NCBI GenBank assembly: GCA_003255065.1
Contig: QAOA01007267.1
Location: forward strand, 210,303-274,302
DNA from: Cercis canadensis
Lineage: Eukaryota; Streptophyta; Magnoliopsida; Fabales; Fabaceae
DNA length: 64,000 nucleotides
Reading direction: 5' to 3'
In this document: one piece after another, positions 1 through 9,820 of the stretch
Layout: every line of letters begins with the position of its first letter
Numbering within the stretch: the first letter of the stretch is position 1
The notes under the pieces: generated by a model
Seen by the model: the letters and a program-made list of their open reading frames with translations, nothing else
What the model was told of the DNA's origin: nothing
The model's database searches: none
Made by a program: the position numbers and the translations under genes

Positions 1-1046
1 TTGCTCTGTCAGGATATCTTAGCTATGGAACAAGATGGGCTGGGCCAATTCTATTTTGGTCACCTATTTTTGGGCCCAAAGTGCATCCGTAGAGATATAT
101 TCTTGGTAATGCTGTCAGAACCATACAAAAAATAAAGTGCATATGCATACGTATGCATGAAAATTGAGGGCATATCTATCGAGTATGCCCTTCTACATTA
201 TCGTTTCACTTGTTAATAATAATTCAATGATTAAAAAAAAAAGACAATGACATGTTTAGTCATATTCATCCCTTTGCACCTTTGCATTAAGTTTTGTTTG
301 TAGCTTAGCAAAATTACTTATTTATTAGACAATAATGGAGGTATGTTTTTGTTTATTGTTGTTCTAGAAAGATATGAAGCGGGCAAGTGAGGAATATCCA
401 TCTAGTAGCATTAACGTGTCATCGTTCAGATGTTGGAACTGTTACCGGGTTTGAGGTTAATTATGATCATGTGTTTATTAGAGAAGTAAGGAAAGAAGAT
501 TATAGCCTAATTAAGATCATATCTGATTTAGAACTCTGTGATCGATTGATACTCACGCCACTGGGTACAGTCACTTTCCACCGAGCTCAATAATATCATA
601 GCAGAGCTCATGAATTCTGGCTCAAATTCATGAAAGCTGCTTTTCATAATTCACATCTCTGTTTTAGTACCACACATGTAGGACTAAAGCACAACACATA
701 CGGTAGTGGTTCGGATCTCAACCACACACTTCATCCATCACTCTGTCATATCTGCTCAATAATGCAAGAGCACAAGGACGGAAATCTGGGTTGCAAATTT
801 CAACCACACGCTGCCTGCAACCTTATCAGCTTATCTTTTCAGCTCCTTCCATGAGCCACACAGCTAGTGCTATCTTATCATCTTTATTAACCACTTATTT
901 GCTAGCCAACCCAACGCCCAGTGCAGTAACTCACTGAAAGCCTTACTGCCAATCTGCAAATAAAGGAGAGGCTTCCGCGCTGAGCAGGTGAAAAGCGCCG
1001 CTGACATATCTGGTTCTTTGTGTTTTTCTCTAGGATTCCGTAGAAC
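1..1046. other. Upstream spacer and leader of OMT copy 1
   Basis: No protein family is recognised in this stretch; the short open frames at 387-593 and 630-854 have no recognisable motif. The last ~70 bp before position 1047 resemble the ~70 bp before position 7882 (shared stretches include ggttctttgt and gattc-gnagaacatgg). That part is therefore probably the duplicated proximal promoter or leader of the two neighbouring O-methyltransferase genes. Confidence 0.4.
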
Positions 1047-1091
1047 ATGGAGACTGTCTTTTCCAAGCACGATCCACCTACGGGATTCAAG
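1047..1091 (+). CDS. Candidate first coding exon of O-methyltransferase copy 1 (15 codons)
   Basis: An ATG at 1047 opens 15 codons (METVFSKHDPPTGFK) that end at a good donor (AAG|gtatgt). Joined to the acceptor at 5237/5238 (attactcag|GGT) the frame stays open into the methyltransferase (phase 0). An equivalent exon with the same length, phase and start occurs before the second copy at 7882-7926. Both ends of the intervening intron are recognisably similar between the copies (after the donor: gtatgtagaact; before the acceptor: ttgcact-caaaattactcag). This exon matters because the usual downstream initiator is AAG rather than ATG in this copy. The exon is inferred from splice logic and paralogue comparison; no transcript is available here. 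It could instead be a conserved 5' leader with an in-frame ATG. Confidence 0.55.
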
Positions 1092-4000
1092 GTATGTAGA
1101 ACTTGAGGTTGAGCACAATGTATTGTTAACTTCCTCTATTGAACCATTCGAATGTGATCTGGGAGTTGATTCACCGACTTTCTCTTTGTATATACATCTG
1201 CTCTTACGTTTGTGCTGAGAAACAGTAGATTTTATATGATCTCGTCAAATTCGAAGATATGTTTGTATGTGTTAGTAACCTTAACATTATAGTCATAGAG
1301 TAGAGGCATTATATGGGTTGAAGCATGAGTAAACTTAGAATAGAGATTGAGAAGCTAAAGGCTCTAAAAAATTTGGATTGTAATTCCTTGGGTCCTATGA
1401 TCAATTATCATGTAGTTTAGGAGGTTGTTATCCTACCTCACTCAAATGGATGGGGTAAAAAGGAATAAATATTTTATTGGGAGTTTGGAGCATAACGAAC
1501 TTTTGATTTTGGTATCATCGCGAAGATCTCAAAAAATTGAGTCACTCAGTATGTACTAGAACAACTAGTTCTTTGTAAAATGCATAAACGGAGTAATACA
1601 AGAAACACACTGAAAAATAGATAATTTTGTTTTGACCCTGTTAAATTCAAATTTAGTTAACAATTTGAGAATGTAACTCATACTAGATGATTCAATTTTT
1701 TAAGATATTTGCGATGGTACCAAAATCAAAAGTTGGTTTTGTTCCAAGCTTTTAGTAATTTTTTTTTTTCATTTTTATCCCACCCATATGAGTGAGGTAA
1801 GACAGAGTCAGCATGTAGTTTAGGTTACCGGATGACTGAAGGTACCAAATGATCAGCTATTAGTTCATTGGATCACCTATCGACTTAATAAGTATCTTAG
1901 CTATGTCAATGTGTAGGAATGAATGGAGTTAAGGTGTCAGAATTTGTTACAATTATCGTGAGTTTTGGTAGGGATATACAAACATTCTTGGACTTTTTAC
2001 GAGTTTAAGTTAAAAGAATGTGCCTAGCATAGTATCAGTCGTTTACACTAATTTAAAATAGCCTAAGACCAATTTATGTTAAATATCAAACAGCTTATTG
2101 TATAAGCTAGTCTTGACTTATTTTTTTGAGCTAAAACTTAGAGCTTATGAAACTCAAAATAGCTTATTTAAGTTTGATAAACAATTTATTTAAGCTTATC
2201 CAAACACAACAAAATTTTGGTACGTATTTTTGATAAATTTTAGTGTGGGTGGGGCAATTTGTTGCTCAAGGAACCAGTGAACCACACATTGTTCTTAAAT
2301 CTTATTGACTGAATATGGGCCAGTTTGGATGAGTTGTTTTTCTGCCAAATTTTTTATTTCTTTTGTATGAATTTTAGATTTTAAAAGAAAACATTATTAA
2401 GAGTCATTTTTGGCTTTTTGAAAAGTTAAAATTTTTAACTTCTTTAAAAATATTTTTTATAAAAATGGTTTCTTGAAAAGAAAAAAAATCCACACTGGCG
2501 CTGTAGTTGGTTATAGGATTGTCCTTAATATATGAGCTGCATCTCCAAGATTCCTTTATTTACGTAAATGATGATTTTACATGTCCAGCAACAGTATGGA
2601 GGTCATTATTGTCGACGTCTTCATGCAAATGACAAGGGTATTAGTTATGGCAATGAAATCTTACTGTGTGAAATAATGTTGCTGCAGAAAGTGAAACAAT
2701 ATTGCATTCATATTGAAGTTTTTAATTTGAAGAATAGAAAGCATTTATCTCCGATGGGATCAATTACGAATAGTGTTTAGAGTATTATGGTTAAGTAGCA
2801 AGTGACTCAAGCTGAGAACTCAAACCTTAGTCTTATTGTTTGCTTCAATTGTTAAGAACTTGTAAATTTGTCAACACATGAATGGGTGAAAGGTTGAATG
2901 TCTTATTTAATTTGGTTGGCGTGAGTATAATTTTGAGGAACTCGTAGACTTGTTGATGTGATTGATAAATTTTGCCTTTCCATTTGATTTTTGATTGCAA
3001 AAGGTTTTACTTCTATAAATAAACATGTTTTCTCCCATTGTCATGCATGGATGCTATGCTATGCTAACGTGGTAATAATGTATAGGTGGCCGCATGCGGT
3101 TGACCAAGAGATGCTTAGATAGGGTTCACTTTTCTTTCAAAACGGGGCGAAGCTGGAGGAATATCATCAGAGAAACCCAGCTTCATCCTTTATCAGCGAC
3201 TTTGTACAATTACTTAGAAAATTGGATGTTTGTAGACTTGTAGTACAAGAAAAATAACTGTTTGTTAATGCTAGTGCTACCTGCTTCTGCTTCTATATAT
3301 TGCTCATTTTCAACTTATTGCAGCAATTCCTTTTTGTTCATCCAATTTACCTAACATCAAAAGTTACATGATAGGATAGTTTATCTTCGTTTTATATATC
3401 TCGCCTTTTTTATATTTTTAAAATTTGACTTCTGAACCGAATATCTTTTTGAAAACATACCAATTAATACATCATCATACAATTATTATTGAGCTTTTAC
3501 AAATTTTTCATTCCCTCCCTAAAGTCAACTTAAAAGAATATTTTAAAGCCTTTTTTTCCTCATAGCGTTTTGTGGGAAAAAAAAAAAAAAAGTCATTTGA
3601 ATAATTTAGTGCGGTGATACATTGTCGTACAATTTGTTTTTGAAAAAGTTAATTTAAGAGTACTTTAAAGTGTTTTTCTCCTAGCTTTCCTGTAGAAATC
3701 ATCAGTTCAATTTGTATTTTTATGGTATTAATGAAGTAAATTTCGTAGAAGTCTTTTTTATATTTTTAATTCAATATATTTCAAAAGAAGTATCTTTTGG
3801 ATGATTTTGTTTGATTTAATTCAATTTTAAGATAAATGGTCAAAGATAGTAAGATACACCTAATGAGAAGAAGAAACATAGTTTTCACCAATTTATTACT
3901 TCACTTTTTTCCATCAAAATGAAACGAATTTCATTTTTATAATGAAATAAAAGTTCAAAACATTTGAAAATTTTTCCTCCTTCTTTTGTGCCTTCAAAGC

Positions 4001-5237
4001 TTTTATCTCATTGGGATTATTTCACTCTCCATATTCTATTTTCAAACAGAAAAGTGTTCCTTTTAAGTTAATTTGAATTCTCAAGCATGTTTCGAAAATA
4101 ACTAATTAAATTGTTATTCTTGTATATTTCGTGAGCACAGGCAAGTGTATGCCTGGCTCATATAAACATGGGCAAAAAAAAAAAAGAAGTATCCCCAAGA
4201 AGGTATTACAAGACATTACTGTAATTGATTGCAAAAGAAAATTAAACTAATTAAAGAGTTAACATGTTAAATATATCACTGCCTGTTTATTTGGCAGTGT
4301 CTTACAAAGAAAGTTAGGTCCAGGGGGGGAAATGCAGGCAAAAAAGAAGAAAGAAAAAATAGATAGAGAATTATAATTGAAGAGGGATAACAATGTCTTG
4401 ATTTAATTTCAACTATTGATGCTTTTATAAAGATGAAATGATTAAACATCGGGTAAATTAGTAGAAATTTAAGATTTGCTTCGTTGAACTTTAACATCAC
4501 ACTTTTATACCAAATTTGAATGAAAACAATTTTCAAAGAATACAATGCAAATAGTGGTTACCCCATTTTATTCCTTTCCATTTATTCTCTGAAAAAATAA
4601 GCATGTAATTATTGTCACACTCCATTTTCAACCCTCCTGTTTAATTAAATGCTCACTTTTACTTCTATTTTCACATTGGACTGTCCATTTACCAAAAAAA
4701 AAAACAAAGGCTTTATAAGATTTGTTATTGTCAATATGTCCAATTAATTAGAATAAAATGCTTTACATCTTAAATTTTGAAGAAAGAAATAACCTTGAAA
4801 AGTAATTCAATTTTAGACTACTTGAAGTGCCTATAGACTATTTGGGTAAGAAAATAGTGTTTCTTTCATGAACTAAGGCCTTTGGCATAATGTCCTCCAA
4901 GATCTCATTGACTCTACACATGAATCTCATACTTTCTATGTGGGACTCAACTCCCATACAGTCATACCTTGCAATTAGGAATTTAGGATCATATCAAACA
5001 CACATTAATTGAACCCTTTTTGTTGTGAATACTATTGATATTAAGAAGGCATTTTTGAACAACCAGAAGAAGAAAAGATTCATATCTTTGAAGTTTATGA
5101 TAATGTTTGTGTTTGAGATTATGTTCCTAGCCAGTTACATATATCTCATCAAATGTCTAGAGTTACAAAATTTTGTCTGTTGTTTGTCTGTCCTCATGAT
5201 CTGTTTTTCTGTTTGATTGCACTTCAAAATTACTCAG
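1092..5237 (+). other. Long first intron of OMT copy 1, expanded by repeats
   Basis: The matching intron of copy 2 is only ~0.7 kb, while this one is ~4.1 kb. Its two ends align with the copy-2 intron, so the extra ~3.4 kb is internal. It holds a foldback MITE (1422-1811) and AT-rich sequence with probable old insertions, including a short hAT-like candidate near 2321-2500. No gene is recognised in it. Open stretches near 2568-2780 and 3100-3240 have no family resemblance that I can name. Confidence 0.45.
1422..1811. mobile_element. Foldback MITE with 13-bp direct repeats
   Basis: The left arm (from about 1425, with ctacctcactca and cttttgattttggta) and the reverse complement of the right arm (ending about 1808, with cttacctcactca and cttttgattttggta) form long imperfect inverted repeats of roughly 130 bp. 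The element is bracketed by a perfect 13-bp direct repeat, catgtagtttagg, at 1409-1421 and 1812-1824, which looks like a target-site duplication. A 9-13 bp duplication with long inverted repeats suggests a Mutator-like non-autonomous element. Related but weaker arms (tcact-agtatgt, gaggta motifs) occur around 19225-19550 and 40410-40620. There is no coding capacity. Confidence 0.6.
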
Positions 5238-6697
5238 GGTCTGAACAAGGAAGACAAGGAAGAGGAAGAAGCTTTAATAGGGCAAGCCGAATGCTGGAAG
5301 TACATGACAAGCTTCACCGATTCTGTGGCCATAAAAGCTGCTGTGGAGCTTGGCATAGCTGACATAATAGACCACCATGGCCAACCAATCTCCTTGCAGA
5401 AAATTCTGGAGAACATTCCTGATGCATCCTCCCCAGAGATCTCCTTCCTCCTCCGAATCATGAGAGTGCTTGTTCGCAGAAAGGTCTTCTCCGCACAGAA
5501 ATCAGAAAGTGGAGAGACACTTTATGGCATCACTCCTACTTCAAAATGGCTCTTGCGTGACTCGAAGATGAGTTTGGCTGCCATGCTGCTCTTAGAGAAC
5601 CACCCTATTCATATTAATCCAGCTCATTATGTTAGCGACATTATCAGAGAAGGCACAAAAAATGGCACCCCCTTCTTCAGGTGCCATGGCTACGAGCAAT
5701 TTGAGTTCACATCTCTGAAACCAGATTACAACAGGTTGTTCAATGAGGGCATGGCCTGCACAGCCAGGATTGTGTCAAAGGCTGTCATTGAAGGATACCG
5801 AGATGGGTTCAACAAGATTGAATCATTGGTCGATGTTGGAGGTGGTACTGGAGGATCACTCTCTGAGATTGTCAGAGCATACCCACATCTCAAAGCTATC
5901 AACTTTGATTTGCCACATGTGGTTGCCACAGCACCCAAATACGATGGAATCACCCATGTTGGAGGAGACATGTTCGTCTCCATTCCCCAAGCTGATGCTA
6001 TTTACATGAAGGTACCAAATTCTACACCTTCTCTTTACTTTTTTTTTTTTCTTTCTTTCTATCCCAGATTTGAATTCTCGATGCTTGTGGGTTATAGACT
6101 TCTTTCAAAGTTGAGTGTGGTGTATGTAAATTGATCTTGTGGAAGTGTCAAAGTTCAAATCTTTTCCCCCAATTATAGGTAGATGTCCTTCCCCACCAAC
6201 CCCTTCAAGTTTTTCTCTAACAATGAGTGAGGAGTGAGGATTATAAAGACTACTGCTTTTTATTGGAATCATCCTTCTCTATGTATGTGAGTGAAAATAT
6301 TTCTTTCTGTTGTTCCCTGTTTAGACCCACTTGAAATCTGCAGTTCATATTCAAAATTTTGGGAATTTGAAATAACATAATTTCCTTTTGAATGCAGTGG
6401 ATTCTGCATGACTGGGGTGACGAACACTGTGTCAAGATTTTGAAGAACTGCAGGAAGGCAATCCCAGAGAAGACTGGAAAAGTGATTATTGTGGATCATG
6501 TTCTGCAGCCTGAAGGGAATGGCCTATTTGATGACACAGGGTTTGCCTTTGACATGATGCTACTTGCACACAATGCTGGTGGGAAAGAAAGAACTGAGGA
6601 AGACTGGAAATGGCTATTTGCAGAAACTGGATTCCCTCGTTACAATATCATCAAGATCAAGGCTTTGCCTTCCATTATTGAGGCATATCCAATCTAA
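5238..6697 (+). CDS. Class II plant O-methyltransferase, copy 1 (main exons)
   Basis: SAM-dependent small-molecule O-methyltransferase of the COMT/isoflavone-OMT type, probably cytosolic and homodimeric. It resembles enzymes named resveratrol-, reticuline- or isoflavone-O-methyltransferase-like; the substrate cannot be read from sequence. Exons are 5238-6011 and 6398-6697, with a 386-bp GT-AG intron after MK. The N-terminal dimerisation domain starts at GQAECWKYM. The SAM site is LVDVGGGTGG followed by NFDLPHVV. The last exon carries the catalytic His in LHDWGD, then VDHVLQPEG and GGKERTEEDW. With the 15-codon exon at 1047 the protein is 372 aa, normal for the family. The codon that starts copy 2 (ATG at 8634) is AAG here (5247-5249). 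Without the upstream exon the first in-frame ATG is 5304, which removes the start of the dimerisation domain. A poly(A) signal lies at 6752. Confidence 0.85.
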
Positions 6698-6751
6698 AAG
6701 GTTTTGTATGCACTTCGCATTATGTGGCCCCTGGGTTCTGTATCAAAATTG

Positions 6752-6757
6752 AATAAA
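6752..6757 (+). terminator. Candidate poly(A) signal of OMT copy 1
   Basis: AATAAA lies 55 bp after the stop codon. The same context, ttgaataaaacacc, follows the stop of copy 2, so the 3' UTR was duplicated along with the gene. Confidence 0.5.
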
Positions 6758-7881
6758 ACACCCACCAGCTCCAGCTAATCTTGTATTTGTATGGGCTACA
6801 ATCCGTTGTGTCATGTGTCTGCGGAATAGTGTGAAAGTGTAACGAACCTTGTGCTCTTTTAGTCATTATTAATGATTGGTGTGCAACTCTGTCTCCTTCC
6901 CCGTTTTCCTCTGCCTCTCTCTCTTGAAACTCTAACAATCTACTTTGCTGAGATTAGTAAGTGATGACGTGCCATTTTATCTGTTATTGATCTATGTTTA
7001 ATGATAATAGACGATTCTGATTAGGTTAACATGACAATCACTAGATCTAAACTACACTACTAATTTTCTAGTGGTTAATCAAGTTTTTTAAAATCAAAAC
7101 AAACAGATCCTAAAATATTTTCTTTTTTGAGCTTAAATTCAATAAATGAGAGGGAATTAATGTTGATCCTTTTGGGCTTCTTATTTGGATTATAAAATCT
7201 TGATCTTCACCTAGAACTGACAATATAGGCCAACTCATCTTGACTTATCAATAAACAGGCGTGGGGCAGGTTAGCCTGTTTACTTGGTGAGGTAAGAAAA
7301 TTCAACCCTAACTTGATAGGTTAAGATAATTGGCTCGTCTAAATTATTCAAAAAAAAAATCATAGACATACAAAAGCTATATAAAAAATCATCTCATAAA
7401 GCCCAAAAGTTGATCCAGGGGACAACCTTTGATCTTTGTTCGAGCAAGGTCGACCTATACTACCATGCAGCCAAGCCAAGCAGCTGAAAGGTAAAATCCA
7501 AAATGCATAATCTTTTCAAGCAAATTATTAGTCATTGGAAAGCAATTTTAATCTATTTAGAATGAAATTAGATTCAAACTTATTTTCAAAACTAAAGTCA
7601 AGATGTGTGGTGTGTCCCAATAAGTGACCAAAGTGGCACTTAGCCAAGTTTAAAACTCCTCAAACTCCAAGAGCGTAGCAACTGTTAAAATTTGTTTTGA
7701 GAAGGGAATGGGTTAGTAGTCCTCTAACAGTAATTATGTGAATGTATAATTACCCTTATTTATTGGTAACTAACATGTCCAATTCCAACATCAAGTGCTG
7801 AAAACAAAGGGCTTATGAACTGAGCAAGCAAAAAGCTCGGTCTACAGGTTCTTTGTATTTCCCTCACGGATTCTGCAGAAC
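6758..7881. other. Spacer between OMT copies 1 and 2
   Basis: AT-rich, with no recognisable gene. The final ~70 bp share similarity with the sequence just before 1047 and probably belong to the promoter or leader of copy 2. Confidence 0.4.
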
Positions 7882-7926
7882 ATGGAGACTGTGTTTTCCA
7901 AGCAGTCCCTGCCTATGGGCTTCAAT
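7882..7926 (+). CDS. Candidate first coding exon of O-methyltransferase copy 2
   Basis: Fifteen codons (METVFSKQSLPMGFN) begin at ATG 7882 and end at a donor (AAT|gtatgt). Splicing to the acceptor at 8624/8625 (attactcag|GAT) is phase 0, giving DLNMEDKEEEE and then the methyltransferase. Compared with the copy-1 exon, the length, start and frame are kept while about six residues differ. In this copy the internal ATG at 8634 is still present and could also initiate. Confidence 0.5.
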
Positions 7927-9486
7927 GTATGTAGAACTAGAACTACAATACACAGTTATGTTTTTATGTTAAACGCTTCTAATGCGACCTTGGAATTGAG
8001 TTACTGCATCTCATATCTTTGTATCTCGAAGTATTATGGTGGTTTATTTTGTTAAGAGATTAAAAAAAAAAAAAAGATATTTGAAGTTCTACCACCTTGA
8101 GCTTTGAATTTGCAATAACTTTCTAGATGCTGTCTTTCTTTAGCTAAATATCATGTGTATTTTGATCTTTGCTATTCCCATTTTCTGTAGCAGTAAGTTC
8201 TTATGTATCCTTTGATTAAATTACACCAAGAACTTTCTTATGAAGCAACGTAGTTAAGATATATGAATATTATTCTTCGATCATCACATAATAGATGAGT
8301 TTTGAAATTTATAGACAAGTGATATTGTTCACTATTTTACTTGATAATGAAAGCTTTCCAATTATGTGGATTTGTTCTGAGATTTATTTTTGTTTTCACT
8401 TTCAAAACAACAGGAAAAAAAATATGAAACAAGTCCTACTTTAGAACTATCAAACAAGATTAATGTGTTGAAATTTTCCCATCTTGCTTTCCTTTTTCAC
8501 AGTGTATTGGTTTATTATCATTATATACCTCATCAAATATCTGCACTTGGAAATTTTCTCAGTTCTTTCTCTGTCGTCATGAACAATTCTCATTTCTGTT
8601 TCATTGCACTCCAAAATTACTCAGGATCTGAACATGGAAGACAAGGAGGAGGAAGAAGCTTTAATAGGGCAAGCAGAAATCTGGAAGTACATGCTAAGCT
8701 TCACTGATTCTGTGGCCCTGAAAGCTGCTGTGGAGCTTGGCATAGCTGACATAATAGACCACCATGGCCAACCAATCTCCTTGCCCAAAATTCTGGAGAA
8801 CATTCCTGGTGCACCCTCCCCAGATATCTCCTTCCTCCACCGAATCATGAGAGTGCTCGTTCGAAGAAAGATCTTCTCCACACAACAATCAGAAAGTGGA
8901 GAGGCACTTTATGGCATCACCTCTGCTTCAAAATGGCTCTTACTTGACTCAAAGATGAGCTTGGCTCCCATGTTGCTCTTAGAGAACCACCCTATCCATA
9001 TTAATCCAGCTCATTATGTTAGCGTCATTATCAGAGAAGGCACAGAAAATGGCACTCCCTTCTTCAGGTGCCATGGCTACGAGCAATTTGAGTTTACATC
9101 TCTGCAGCCAGATTACAACAGATTGTTCAATGAGGGCATGGCCTGACAGCCAGAATCGTGTCCAAGGCAGTCAATGAAGGATACAGAGATGAGTTCAACA
9201 AGATTGAATATTTGGTTGATGTTGGAGGTGGTATTGGAGGATCACTCTCTGAGATTGTTAGAGAATACCCACATCTCAAAGCTATCAACTTTGATTTGCC
9301 ACATGTTGTTGCCACAGCACCCAAGCATGACGGAATCACCCACGTTGGAGGAGACGTGTTCGTGTCCATTCCTAATGCTGATGCTGTTTACATGAAGGTA
9401 CCAAATTCTAACCCAAATTTCAATTCTTCTCAAACAATGGCTGTGGGTTATGAAGATGTTTTCTCTTAAAATTGCCTAAACCGAAT

Positions 9487-9491
9487 ACAAC
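9487..9491. repeat. Left target-site duplication of the copia element
   Basis: ACAAC directly precedes the left LTR and is repeated at 13095-13099 directly after the right LTR. This fixes the insertion boundaries. Confidence 0.85.
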
Positions 9492-9820
9492 TATTACACA
9501 ATCAGAGGAGAAGGAATAGCAGAAAAATTAGCAGAAAAATTAGCAGAAAAACAAAGTAACAAAAGTCTTTTTCTATGGCTGAAAGGGTCTGAACGAGTTT
9601 CATTCATTTTCTGCTATGTATACAAAATACCAACAGTACATAGTTGGTTTAAGCTACAGTAAGAGCAGGTTTTGGTCCATACCAAACCTGACAGAATTTT
9701 CCCTCAAACCAGCATTACCATACATCTACAACTAACAAAATAGCATAGCAAATTTTATACATAAACAAAACAAGATATTTTCTTAGCTTAGAGTACTTAG
9801 AAAAAACTCATAGTCTAACA
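9492..9820 (-). repeat. 3' LTR of the copia element (left)
   Basis: 329 bp, from tattacacaatcag to tagtctaaca. Nearly identical to 12778-13094 except for one extra 12-bp unit, the terminal TG changed to TA and one internal substitution. Confidence 0.92.

Noticed and set aside
2321..2500. A hAT-like MITE with ends gccagtttggat and atccacactggc
   Set aside because: The inverted ends match at 11 of 12 bases but no 8-bp target duplication is visible and the interior is simple AT-rich DNA; kept only as a note.
3100..3240. An open stretch that could encode KLEEYHQRNP... as a last exon
   Set aside because: All three frames are open here, no family is recognised and no matching upstream exon is convincing. 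It lies in the long OMT intron.
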